From Microcoleus sp. bin38.metabat.b11b12b14.051 (GTDB taxonomy: Bacteria > Cyanobacteriota > Cyanobacteriia > Cyanobacteriales > Microcoleaceae), in assembly GCF_013299165.1 (NCBI RefSeq), contig NZ_JAAFKD010000004.1:248001-312000 (forward strand): a stretch of DNA of 64,000 bases, read 5' to 3'. The first letter of the stretch is position 1. Each line of letters begins with the position of its first letter. Positions 43,294 through 50,982 of the stretch are shown here, piece after piece. The notes beneath the pieces are model-generated. The model did no database searches. It saw only the letters and a list, made by a program, of their open reading frames with translations, and was not told the origin of the DNA. Position numbers and translations under genes: made by a program.

Positions 43294-45285
43294 ATGAACA
43301 AATCGCTGACTCGCCAAATCACCGCAGGCATCGGAATGGCCTTGGCGCTGCTAATTTTCAACGCGGCAACTTCCTATCGCAATACTCTCAAGTTAGTGGA
43401 AAACGAACGCTGGGTGAGGCACGCTCACCGAGTTTTAACGGAATTAGAAGCCACACTTTCCACGCTAAAAGATGCTGAAACCGGGCAGCGCGGTTATTTG
43501 CTGACGGGAGAAGAACGGTATTTAGAACCGTATCACGCGGCGATCGCCCGCATCAACGCACAAGTAGGCGGATTGCAGCAGTTAACCGCCGACAACAACC
43601 GTCAGCAACAGCGGATTACTGTGTTGAAAAGCGCGATCGACTCTAAATTAGCCGAACTTGAAGAAACTATCAATCTGCGGCGCCAAAAAAACTTAGCAGC
43701 AGCCATAAAACTGGTAAAAACCGATCGCGGAAAGCAAATCATGGACGGGATTCGGCAGCAGGTAGCTGTAATGGTAGCCGAAGAAACTCAGCTATTGCAG
43801 CAGCGCGCCCGAGAATCCCAAGCCAGTGCTAATTTGACAATCCTCACTTTTACCGTTGCTGCTGTAGTAGATTTGCTGTTGCTGGTGTTGGTTTATTATT
43901 TAGTAAAGCGCGATCGCACTTTGCGCGACAATACTGAAATCAAGCAAAATCAACTCCTAGAACAGCTAGAACACGATCGCAATTCCATAAAATTAACCGA
44001 AGAACGTTTCCGGCTCGCCATTTTCAACGCGCCACTGCCAATTATGCTGCACGCAGAAAACGGAGAAGTGTTGCAAATTAACAGCGTTTGGACACAACTC
44101 TCGGGCTACGAATACTCAGAAATTCCTACAATTGAAGATTGGACAGAAAAAGTTTATGGCACTCGCAAATCGTTAGTGCAAGCAGATATTGAGAGGCTGC
44201 ACCAATTAAACGTCGGCGTTTCTGAAGGTGAATATACGATCGCCACAGCCAGCGGCGAAAAACGAATTTGGGACTTTTATTCCGCACCTTTAGGCAAGCT
44301 TTCCGACGGCAGAAGTTTAGTAATTAGTACCGCCATTGACATCACGGCGCGCAAACAAGCAGAATCGGAAATTCGGATGCTCAACGCTACGTTAGAACAG
44401 CGAGTGGAACTCCGCACCAATCAACTGCAAGCAGCTAACGAAGAATTAGAAGCTTTCACTTATACTGTCGCCCACGATTTGCGTGCTCCCCTGCGGGGAA
44501 TGCAGGGATTGGCTGAAGCTTTATTACAAGATTACGGCCAACTGCTCGACGAACTAGGTCAAGAATACGCCCAGCAAATTGTGAATTGTGGGCAACAATT
44601 AGAAGATTTGATCCAAGATTTGCTAGCATACAGCCGCCTGAGCCGCACTGATTTATCGCTGCAAGTTGTAGAGTTAGAATCTGCTGTCGCTGAGGCAATT
44701 GCTATGGTACAAGCCGATGCTAAGTCCAACAGCGCTCAAATTACTATTAGCTCGCCCTTATTTGCGGTAATTGCCCACCGGGTTACTTTAGTTCAAGTCA
44801 TCGCAAATCTGCTCACCAATGCCCTCAAATTTGTGGCAGGCGCATCACCGCAAGTGCAGATATCGGCTGAAGAAATTCAACTACCTTCAGAGGCAGGGAC
44901 AAACAGACAGACAGCGGGAGAATGGGAAACAGGGACAGATACACGCTGGGACAATTCCCAATTACTGATTTCCAGCCGGCAATTGCCCGTTAGCGTTAGC
45001 GAAGCGATCCCTTCGCCGAAGGCGTTCCCGGAGGATAGGAAAGCCATCGAACACGATCGCTTTATCCGTCTTTGGGTAGAAGACAACGGCATCGGTATTG
45101 CTCCGGAACATCAAAAACGGATTTTTCGCGTCTTTGAACGGCTCCACGGTATCGAGTCATACCCCGGAACTGGTATAGGATTGGCTATTGTACAAAAAGC
45201 AGTCGATCGCATGGGCGGTCAAGTTGGGGTGAACTCTCAATTAGGACAGGGCAGTCGATTTTGGATATTGCTGAGGAAAGGATGA
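43294..45285 (+). CDS. CHASE3-PAS sensor histidine kinase
   Basis: This is a 663-residue membrane kinase from the ATG at 43294; the frame is open to 43186. Order: membrane helix (about 10-28), CHASE3-type extracytoplasmic domain (about 35-185, with DAETGQRGYLLTGEERYL), second membrane helix (about 185-208), PAS domain (about 235-355), coiled linker, HisKA with the phosphorylated His394 in VAHDLRAPLRG, and HATPase with NLLTNALKF, VEDNGIGIAPE and GTGIGLAI. A segment of about 55 residues between NALKF and VEDNGIG (genomic 44880-45055) is low-complexity, encoded by DNA resembling dispersed repeats. The stop overlaps the next start as ATGA, so it pairs with the regulator at 45282. Confidence 0.9.
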   Translation: MNKSLTRQITAGIGMALALLIFNAATSYRNTLKLVENERWVRHAHRVLTELEATLSTLKDAETGQRGYLLTGEERYLEPYHAAIARINAQVGGLQQLTADNNRQQQRITVLKSAIDSKLAELEETINLRRQKNLAAAIKLVKTDRGKQIMDGIRQQVAVMVAEETQLLQQRARESQASANLTILTFTVAAVVDLLLLVLVYYLVKRDRTLRDNTEIKQNQLLEQLEHDRNSIKLTEERFRLAIFNAPLPIMLHAENGEVLQINSVWTQLSGYEYSEIPTIEDWTEKVYGTRKSLVQADIERLHQLNVGVSEGEYTIATASGEKRIWDFYSAPLGKLSDGRSLVISTAIDITARKQAESEIRMLNATLEQRVELRTNQLQAANEELEAFTYTVAHDLRAPLRGMQGLAEALLQDYGQLLDELGQEYAQQIVNCGQQLEDLIQDLLAYSRLSRTDLSLQVVELESAVAEAIAMVQADAKSNSAQITISSPLFAVIAHRVTLVQVIANLLTNALKFVAGASPQVQISAEEIQLPSEAGTNRQTAGEWETGTDTRWDNSQLLISSRQLPVSVSEAIPSPKAFPEDRKAIEHDRFIRLWVEDNGIGIAPEHQKRIFRVFERLHGIESYPGTGIGLAIVQKAVDRMGGQVGVNSQLGQGSRFWILLRKG

Positions 45286-45746
45286 CGCAAACGCAGACGA
45301 TTTTGCTGGTGGAAGATAGCCCGGTTGATATTCTGTTGATGCAGCGGGCGTTTCGCGATCGGGTTTTTGCTAATATTTCGCTGCAAATTGTCCGAGATGG
45401 AGATGCAGCGGTTTTTTATTTAAATGGTGATGGAGAATACAGCGATCGCGAGCGGTATCCTTTGCCTAGGATAATTTTACTAGATTTGAAGTTGCCCAGG
45501 CGATCGGGTCATGAGGTTCTGGGTTGGCTGAAGCAGCAGCCGCAACTCAAACGCCTGCCTGTGGTTATTTTGACTTCTTCCAGGCAAACATTAGATGTCA
45601 ATCTAGCTTACGATTTAGGGGTGAATTCTTATTTAGTTAAACCTGTCGGGTTTGCTTCTCTATCGGAAATGATGCAGAATTTTGGTGAGTATTGGCTCAA
45701 CCATACCGAGCTGCCGGAATCTATAGAAATTCCTGGTTTGTCGTGA
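45282..45746 (+). CDS. Rcp1-type single-domain response regulator
   Basis: A 154-residue receiver with no output domain. Acidic pocket residues lie in LLVEDSPVDILLM, the phosphoacceptor is Asp68 in IILLDLKLP, and the conserved Lys is in YLVKPVGF. A longer loop before the phosphorylation site (DGEYSDRERYPLP) is typical of the Rcp1 group that pairs with phytochrome-type kinases. The ATG overlaps the stop of the kinase, making that kinase its likely partner. Confidence 0.92.
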   Translation: MTQTQTILLVEDSPVDILLMQRAFRDRVFANISLQIVRDGDAAVFYLNGDGEYSDRERYPLPRIILLDLKLPRRSGHEVLGWLKQQPQLKRLPVVILTSSRQTLDVNLAYDLGVNSYLVKPVGFASLSEMMQNFGEYWLNHTELPESIEIPGLS

Positions 45747-46591
45747 CCGTTTCCCCGTTACCAGACTCTGCCAGATAGCGAGTAATATAAATCACTCGCC
45801 ACAGTGGTGAGGACATAAATAACCTCATGAATAGAGCCGATAACCCATAGCATAAAAGGCTTGATTTCCTGACTGTGCAACTATTCAAATTCGGTCTTCC
45901 GGCTCTTTTGTCAACTGTCCACTGCTATAATACCAGTTCCCGAAAAAAATGCAACTGTTGCCTCGCGACTCAAACTGCGATCGCCCGATCGCTGATTCCC
46001 AATTCCTTAATTTAAAAGATCGAATCTCAAATGGTATAAGTTGGTAGTGACGCGTTCTGTGTCATGTGTTCCTCGGTGATGAAGAGACAAGATTGCCTCA
46101 GTCCTTTTAATCAAATTTCGGAGCAACGTCCTAACTATTTTTGCAATCTTGTCTAATCAAAAAAAAATGACCACAAAGAATTGGTTGAAAGCCGGAACCC
46201 TTGTAAGCGACAAATTAAAATCAGACTATTCATTACTCCAATCCTGTTCCTTGCAGGGAAAGTGCTGTCAACTGTCCTTTCGTCAACTGAATGAAGAAAG
46301 CTACATCAACCTGGTTCTAAATGGTGAGTAGGGGGTTTTGAGGAGGGTATTGATTAATACCCACAAGGCTAGAAAAAACACCTTAACTCATGTATTTCTG
46401 AGCAAATAGTGGCTGCCAAGTATCCAGAATGCAAGCAGTGAGATATAATCAAATACAAGCCAATATAATCAACTTATTTCTCAGTGCTATTAACTGGCTA
46501 ATTAAATAGATTAATCATCAGTAGTAGCTATAAATAACATATTCTCAGATTCAAGAATGTTTCTGCCAATACAAAAAATAAAAAAAATCCC
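45747..46591. other. intergenic region with dispersed repeat
   Basis: 845 bases. The left part (45797-45929) is a dispersed repeat shared with 58261-58481. The right part is AT-rich and holds a weak 60-codon frame at 46149-46331 that lacks a ribosome site; I do not annotate it as a gene. Confidence 0.45.
45797..45929. repeat. dispersed intergenic repeat, copy 1
   Basis: A 42-base stretch (45797-45838, containing GAGGACATAAATAACCTCAT) matches the complement of 58440-58481 with one mismatch. Looser similarity extends to TGTCAACTGTCCACTGCTAT at the far end. It can fold TGAGG with CCTCA. Confidence 0.65.
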
Positions 46592-49513
46592 ATGCTGTGT
46601 ATCCTGTTGATCGACGACAACCCGAACGATCGCCTGATGATCGATCGAGAACTGAGAAAAACTTTTACCGATTTAGAAATCAAGTCGGTGATTGATGCCC
46701 AAACTCTCGAACAAATCCTGGTAGCAGGGGGGTTTGACTTGGTAATTACCGACTACCAACTGCACTGGAGCGACGGATTAACTGTTTTAAAACAAGTTCA
46801 AAGCCGCTACCCAAACTGTCCGGTAATTATGTGTACCGACAGCGGCAGCGAACAAGTGGCAGTCGAATCAATGAAAGCGGGTTTGAGCGATTACGTGTTC
46901 AAAGGGCGGCACTTCAAGCGGCTGACCGGCTCAGTGCGCGAAAGCTTGGAAAAACAGCAGTTGCGCGAGAATTACACCAAAACGTCGGCGCAGTTGGCAA
47001 TTTCTGAGGAAAGGCTGAGGGTGGCAATCTCGGCCTCGCACATGGGAACTTGGGATTGGAATATATTAACGAGCGAGGTGGTTTGGTCGGAGGGACACGA
47101 ACGGTTATTCGGGTTGGAAAAAGGTAGTTTTTCGGGAACTTACGCAGGGTTTTTTGCCTGCGTTCACCCGGAAGATCGCGATTCTATTTCTGGGGCGATC
47201 GCCTCGTCTTTAGAAAATAAAATAGAATACCAGCACGAATTTAGAGTTATTTGGCCCGACGGCACCTTGCACTGGATCGCGGGTAGGGGCAAGTTTTTTT
47301 ATGATTCTAACGATCAATCGGTGCGATCGATCGGCGTGGTTTGGGATATTACCGATCGCAAGTTATCCGAAGCCAGAATACACGAGAGCGAGGAGAATTT
47401 GCGGTTTGCCCTAGAAGCAGCTAATACGGTGGCTTTTAGCTGGGATCTTGTTTCTGGGGAAGCCCGCCGCTCGTCCAATGCCCAAACACATCTGTGTTTG
47501 GGCCCAGACAGCAGGGTTGGCACTTTTGAGGAAAAAAAGAATGCGGTGCATCCAGATGATGGCGACAGCTTTTTGGCTGATTTGGATGCCGCGCTCAGCG
47601 GCTCGGGAGTTTACGACTCGGAACACCGCCAAGAGCGCCCCGACGGTTCGGTGATTTGGCTTCACGATAAAGGGCGGGTGGTTTTTGACGCATCCGGTAA
47701 ACCAGTGCGGCTGTTCGGCGTGGCGATCGACATTACCGCTCGCAAACAGTTAGAATACGATCGATCCCAAGCTTTGGCGCGCGAGCGATCGTATTTGCAC
47801 CGCCTGCAACAATTAACAAGTGCCTCAGTTGCGATCAACTCCACGCTGTCGGTAGCAGAAATACTTCAGTTAGCGGCAGATAGCGCCCGCCAAATTCTGG
47901 AAGTCCACCAGGTAGCCGTCAACCTCAGCCCTTCCGCCCACTGGGATGCGGGAATTAGCAAGTTTTCCCTGTCCGAAAAATACGCCCAGTGGCAAAATTA
48001 CTGCGAAGAACCAGACGGTACAGGGATTTACCAACAAGTTTGCCAGCAGCAACAGGCGATGCGGATGACTCAAAGCGAGTTAGAAGCTCACCCGGCTTGG
48101 CGGGGGTTCGGCAAGGCTGGGGGGAATCACCCGCCGATGCGGGGGTGGCTGGCGGTACCGCTGACGGCTCGCGACGGCAGAAATTTGGGATTGATTCAGT
48201 TGTCGGACAAGTACGAGGGGGAGTTTGGCGAAGATGACGAAAGTATTTTAATGCAGTTGGCTCAGGCGGTGTCGGCGAGTATCGAAAACGCCCGACTTTA
48301 TGAGGAATCTCAGCAAGCAAATCGGATGAAAGATGAGTTTTTGGCAACTCTTTCTCACGAATTGCGATCGCCATTAAACGCGATTTTGGGCTGGGCGCAA
48401 CTGTTGCGTAATCGCAGTTTCAGTCCGGAGGCTACTGCACGGGCTTTGGAAACGATCGAGCGCAATGCGAAATTGCAAACTCAATTGATTGAGGATTTGC
48501 TGGATATTTCCCGAATTATTCGCGGCAAGTTGACCTTGAATCCTTGTCCGGTAAATTTGATTTCGATGGTGGAAGGAGCGGTGAATACCGTGCGTTTGGC
48601 AGCCGATGCTAAGTCGATCGAGGTGCAGTTTGCAATTCTAGATTCGGGCTGCGATACTGCGGAATTTTGCCAGCTCGGGGAGGTTTCTGGCGATCGCGAA
48701 TCTCAGTTAAATCCGAAATTTTTGGTATCGGGAGACCCCGGCCGCTTGCAGCAGGTAATTTGGAATTTGTTGACGAATGCGATTAAGTTTACGCCCCGCG
48801 GCGGGCGAGTGGAAATTCGCTTGCAGCGACTTGATTCGGAGGTTGAGCTGTCTGTTTCCGACACGGGAATTGGAATTGCAGCCAATTTTTTGCCCTACGT
48901 GTTTGAATCTTTCCGGCAAGCGGATGCTACGATTACTCGCAATTATAGCGGTTTGGGGCTGGGGCTGGCGATCGTCCGGCAGTTGGTGGAACTCCACGGC
49001 GGCACGGTGTGGGCCCAGAGTCCGGGACTGGATCTGGGTTCGACTTTTACTTTCCGCCTCCCTTCAATGCCACTAAATTCGATCGCCCGCGAGGAAGCGC
49101 CTGTGTTGGTAGGGGGCGGTAATTTGCTGGGAGTAAAAATTTTGGTGGTTGATGACGAGGTTGATTCGCGGGAATTTATGATGTTTGTCTTGAGCGATTC
49201 CGGGGCTGCTGTCAGGGCTGCATCCTCTGCTGCTGAAGCGTTTGAGGTGGCTTCGGCTTTTTGTCCGGATATTTTGGTGAGCGATATCGGAATGCCGGAG
49301 GAAGACGGCTATTCGCTCCTCAGAAAGCTGCGCTCCTTGAAAAGCCAAAACCGAGGGAAGTTTCGGGCGATCGCCCTGACGGCTTATGCTAGGGATGAAG
49401 ACCGCGATCGAGCTTTGAAAGCTGGTTTCGATCGGCATCTGCCTAAACCCGTGCCACCCGATGTCTTAGTGGAGGCGATAGTCAGTTTGAGGCAGCAAGC
49501 GATCGCAATTTAA
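46592..49513 (+). CDS. hybrid histidine kinase: receiver-PAS-PAS-GAF-HisKA-HATPase-receiver
   Basis: A 973-residue soluble kinase. Order: an N-terminal receiver (1-125, Asp54 in VITDYQL); PAS 1 (about 140-265) and PAS 2 (about 270-390), each ending in the DITxRK motif; GAF (about 405-570); HisKA with His589 in TLSHELRSPLNA; HATPase with NLLTNAIKFT, SDTGIGIA and GLGLGLAIV; and a C-terminal receiver (about 845-965, Asp898 in DILVSDIGMP). Without a membrane segment it probably senses a cytoplasmic signal. Two receivers suggest both input from another kinase and internal phosphotransfer. It stands alone. Confidence 0.93.
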   Translation: MLCILLIDDNPNDRLMIDRELRKTFTDLEIKSVIDAQTLEQILVAGGFDLVITDYQLHWSDGLTVLKQVQSRYPNCPVIMCTDSGSEQVAVESMKAGLSDYVFKGRHFKRLTGSVRESLEKQQLRENYTKTSAQLAISEERLRVAISASHMGTWDWNILTSEVVWSEGHERLFGLEKGSFSGTYAGFFACVHPEDRDSISGAIASSLENKIEYQHEFRVIWPDGTLHWIAGRGKFFYDSNDQSVRSIGVVWDITDRKLSEARIHESEENLRFALEAANTVAFSWDLVSGEARRSSNAQTHLCLGPDSRVGTFEEKKNAVHPDDGDSFLADLDAALSGSGVYDSEHRQERPDGSVIWLHDKGRVVFDASGKPVRLFGVAIDITARKQLEYDRSQALARERSYLHRLQQLTSASVAINSTLSVAEILQLAADSARQILEVHQVAVNLSPSAHWDAGISKFSLSEKYAQWQNYCEEPDGTGIYQQVCQQQQAMRMTQSELEAHPAWRGFGKAGGNHPPMRGWLAVPLTARDGRNLGLIQLSDKYEGEFGEDDESILMQLAQAVSASIENARLYEESQQANRMKDEFLATLSHELRSPLNAILGWAQLLRNRSFSPEATARALETIERNAKLQTQLIEDLLDISRIIRGKLTLNPCPVNLISMVEGAVNTVRLAADAKSIEVQFAILDSGCDTAEFCQLGEVSGDRESQLNPKFLVSGDPGRLQQVIWNLLTNAIKFTPRGGRVEIRLQRLDSEVELSVSDTGIGIAANFLPYVFESFRQADATITRNYSGLGLGLAIVRQLVELHGGTVWAQSPGLDLGSTFTFRLPSMPLNSIAREEAPVLVGGGNLLGVKILVVDDEVDSREFMMFVLSDSGAAVRAASSAAEAFEVASAFCPDILVSDIGMPEEDGYSLLRKLRSLKSQNRGKFRAIALTAYARDEDRDRALKAGFDRHLPKPVPPDVLVEAIVSLRQQAIAI

Positions 49514-49562
49514 AAATTGGTAATTGTGTTTGTAGTAAGGAATGCGAGTCCTTAAATAATCA

Positions 49563-49621
49563 GGACTAAAGTCCTCACTACAAACCTCAATCATAAAGGT
49601 TAGTAGTGAGGACTTTAGTCC
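49563..49621. repeat. 19-bp perfect inverted repeat
   Basis: GGACTAAAGTCCTCACTAC (49563-49581) pairs fully with GTAGTGAGGACTTTAGTCC (49603-49621). It lies 50 bases after the hybrid kinase and may end its transcript. Its GGACTaAAGTCC core looks like a dispersed palindromic repeat. Confidence 0.75.
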
Positions 49622-49734
49622 GCATCAAAATTCCAGGACTTGCATTCGGCACCATCGAACCTCTCATAAAATGCCGCTCCAATGATTGGTTTGTGTTAAT
49701 ATGCTAAAATATCCAAAAACCACGCGGTAATTAA

Positions 49735-50232
49735 GTGGACAAACTGCAAACAGACATCAACGCAATTTCCTCTCAGATCGAAGCATTGCGCCGGGAACGC
49801 CAGCAGCTTAGCACCGGGGCGATCGCCCCAGCCGGAGATTCGCCCCAAGCCATCGCGGATGCTTACCGCCGTCACGCGAGAGAAACAGCACAAGTGTCGG
49901 CAGAAGTCAAGGGCATAGATGATGCGATCGCCGCTCTTTCTGCTCAACTTAATCAGAAACAACAGCTATCGGTAAACTTGCAAAGAAGGAACCCGATGGA
50001 GGAGCAGGTTGAAGAGGGCAGAGCGCGGGCGGAGGGACACGCGGAACGGATTAACGAACTGGCGGCCCAACTGGCGGGGGAAGTGAAGGAACTTAAAGCG
50101 ATTGCCGACCAAATTAGCCCCAGCTACTGGCAGATTTATTACAAGCCTTTTATTACTGGTTTTAAAACTATTTCTGTTCCCTACGTGCGATCGGACGGGG
50201 ATGTTTGGACTATTGTCAATCGAGTAGTTTGA
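49735..50232 (+). CDS. coiled-coil protein of unknown function
   Basis: A 165-residue protein starting at GTG (49735). It is helical throughout its first 125 residues with heptad-like leucines and many Glu/Gln/Arg. It ends in a short globular-looking segment (SYWQIYYKPFITGFKTISVPYVRSDGD is the general region, 128-155). No membrane segment is seen and there is no good ribosome site. It converges on the CheY-like gene. Confidence 0.55.
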   Translation: MDKLQTDINAISSQIEALRRERQQLSTGAIAPAGDSPQAIADAYRRHARETAQVSAEVKGIDDAIAALSAQLNQKQQLSVNLQRRNPMEEQVEEGRARAEGHAERINELAAQLAGEVKELKAIADQISPSYWQIYYKPFITGFKTISVPYVRSDGDVWTIVNRVV

Positions 50233-50294
50233 GAGGCTGCGGGAGCAGAAAGTATAACCACTCAAAACGTTTTTTCTGTCCCTCTTCCTCTATT

Positions 50295-50660
50295 TCAACC
50301 GCGCAGCAGTTGCTTAATAGTGCCGACCAATTCCTGAGGGTGAAATGGCTTGGCGATGTAGGCGTCGGCTCCTTGTTTCATTCCCCAGTAGCGATCGAAC
50401 TCTTCGCTTTTGCTCGAACACATTACCACCGGCAAATTCTGAGTTTTGGGGTCGCTTTTGAGCCGGCGGCAGACTTCGTAGCCGTTCATCCGGGGCATCA
50501 CGATATCCAGAACGACTAAATCCGGGCGGTTGGCTTTGATTTGCTCTAGAGCTTCTACGCCATCACTTGCTACGGTGACGTTGAGTCCCCTACCTTTGAG
50601 CAAGTCGGCAATCATCTCCCGCAGAGTGACGCTATCATCAACAACCATAACTGTACTCAT
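50295..50660 (-). CDS. CheY/PilH-like response regulator
   Basis: This is a 121-residue single receiver from the ATG at 50660, preceded by AGGGATTATTCT. Asp52 in LVVLDIVMPRMNG is the phosphoacceptor, and the conserved Lys is in YIAKPFHPQEL. The SSKSEEFDRYWGMKQGAD loop is typical of PilH/PixH-type regulators of cyanobacterial motility clusters. The frame is open upstream to 50801, but that part encodes an Asn/Val repeat from a DNA minisatellite and is probably untranslated. Confidence 0.85.
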   Translation of the reverse strand: MSTVMVVDDSVTLREMIADLLKGRGLNVTVASDGVEALEQIKANRPDLVVLDIVMPRMNGYEVCRRLKSDPKTQNLPVVMCSSKSEEFDRYWGMKQGADAYIAKPFHPQELVGTIKQLLRG

Positions 50661-50982
50661 AGAATAATCCCTACCAAGTTTCTGGGTTGAAACGTTCGCA
50701 TTAACGTTTGCATTAACGTTCACCTTTAAAGGTGTCTTTTCCTGATTGAGATTGCGCTCTGCTAGATGTAGTTTACCCACTTTTGCCGATCTCCCAATCA
50801 TTTTCTAAATAATTATCGCGAAACTAAAGATCCGCGCAATCTCGGTTGACATACGAGGCTCTGTCCGTTAGTCTATCATTTTCTTTCTAAAATGGTACTT
50901 TTGTCAAAAAATCAGGGTGCCGTTTGGTTCTAGGTGTAGGGTCGAGGACGGTGGCCGTCAGGAGGGCTGGATCGAAATTTGT
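50661..50982. other. intergenic region with AACGTT minisatellite
   Basis: Three or four degenerate AACGTTYGCATT units lie at about 50690-50725, upstream of the CheY-like gene. Otherwise it is AT-rich. No gene is seen. Confidence 0.5.

Noticed and set aside
46149..46331. 60-codon frame before the hybrid kinase
   Set aside because: Non-ATG start, no ribosome site, and an unremarkable composition in an AT-rich gap.
50661..50801. N-terminal extension of the CheY-like protein
   Set aside because: It is encoded by an AACGTT minisatellite and precedes a normal receiver start with its own ribosome site.
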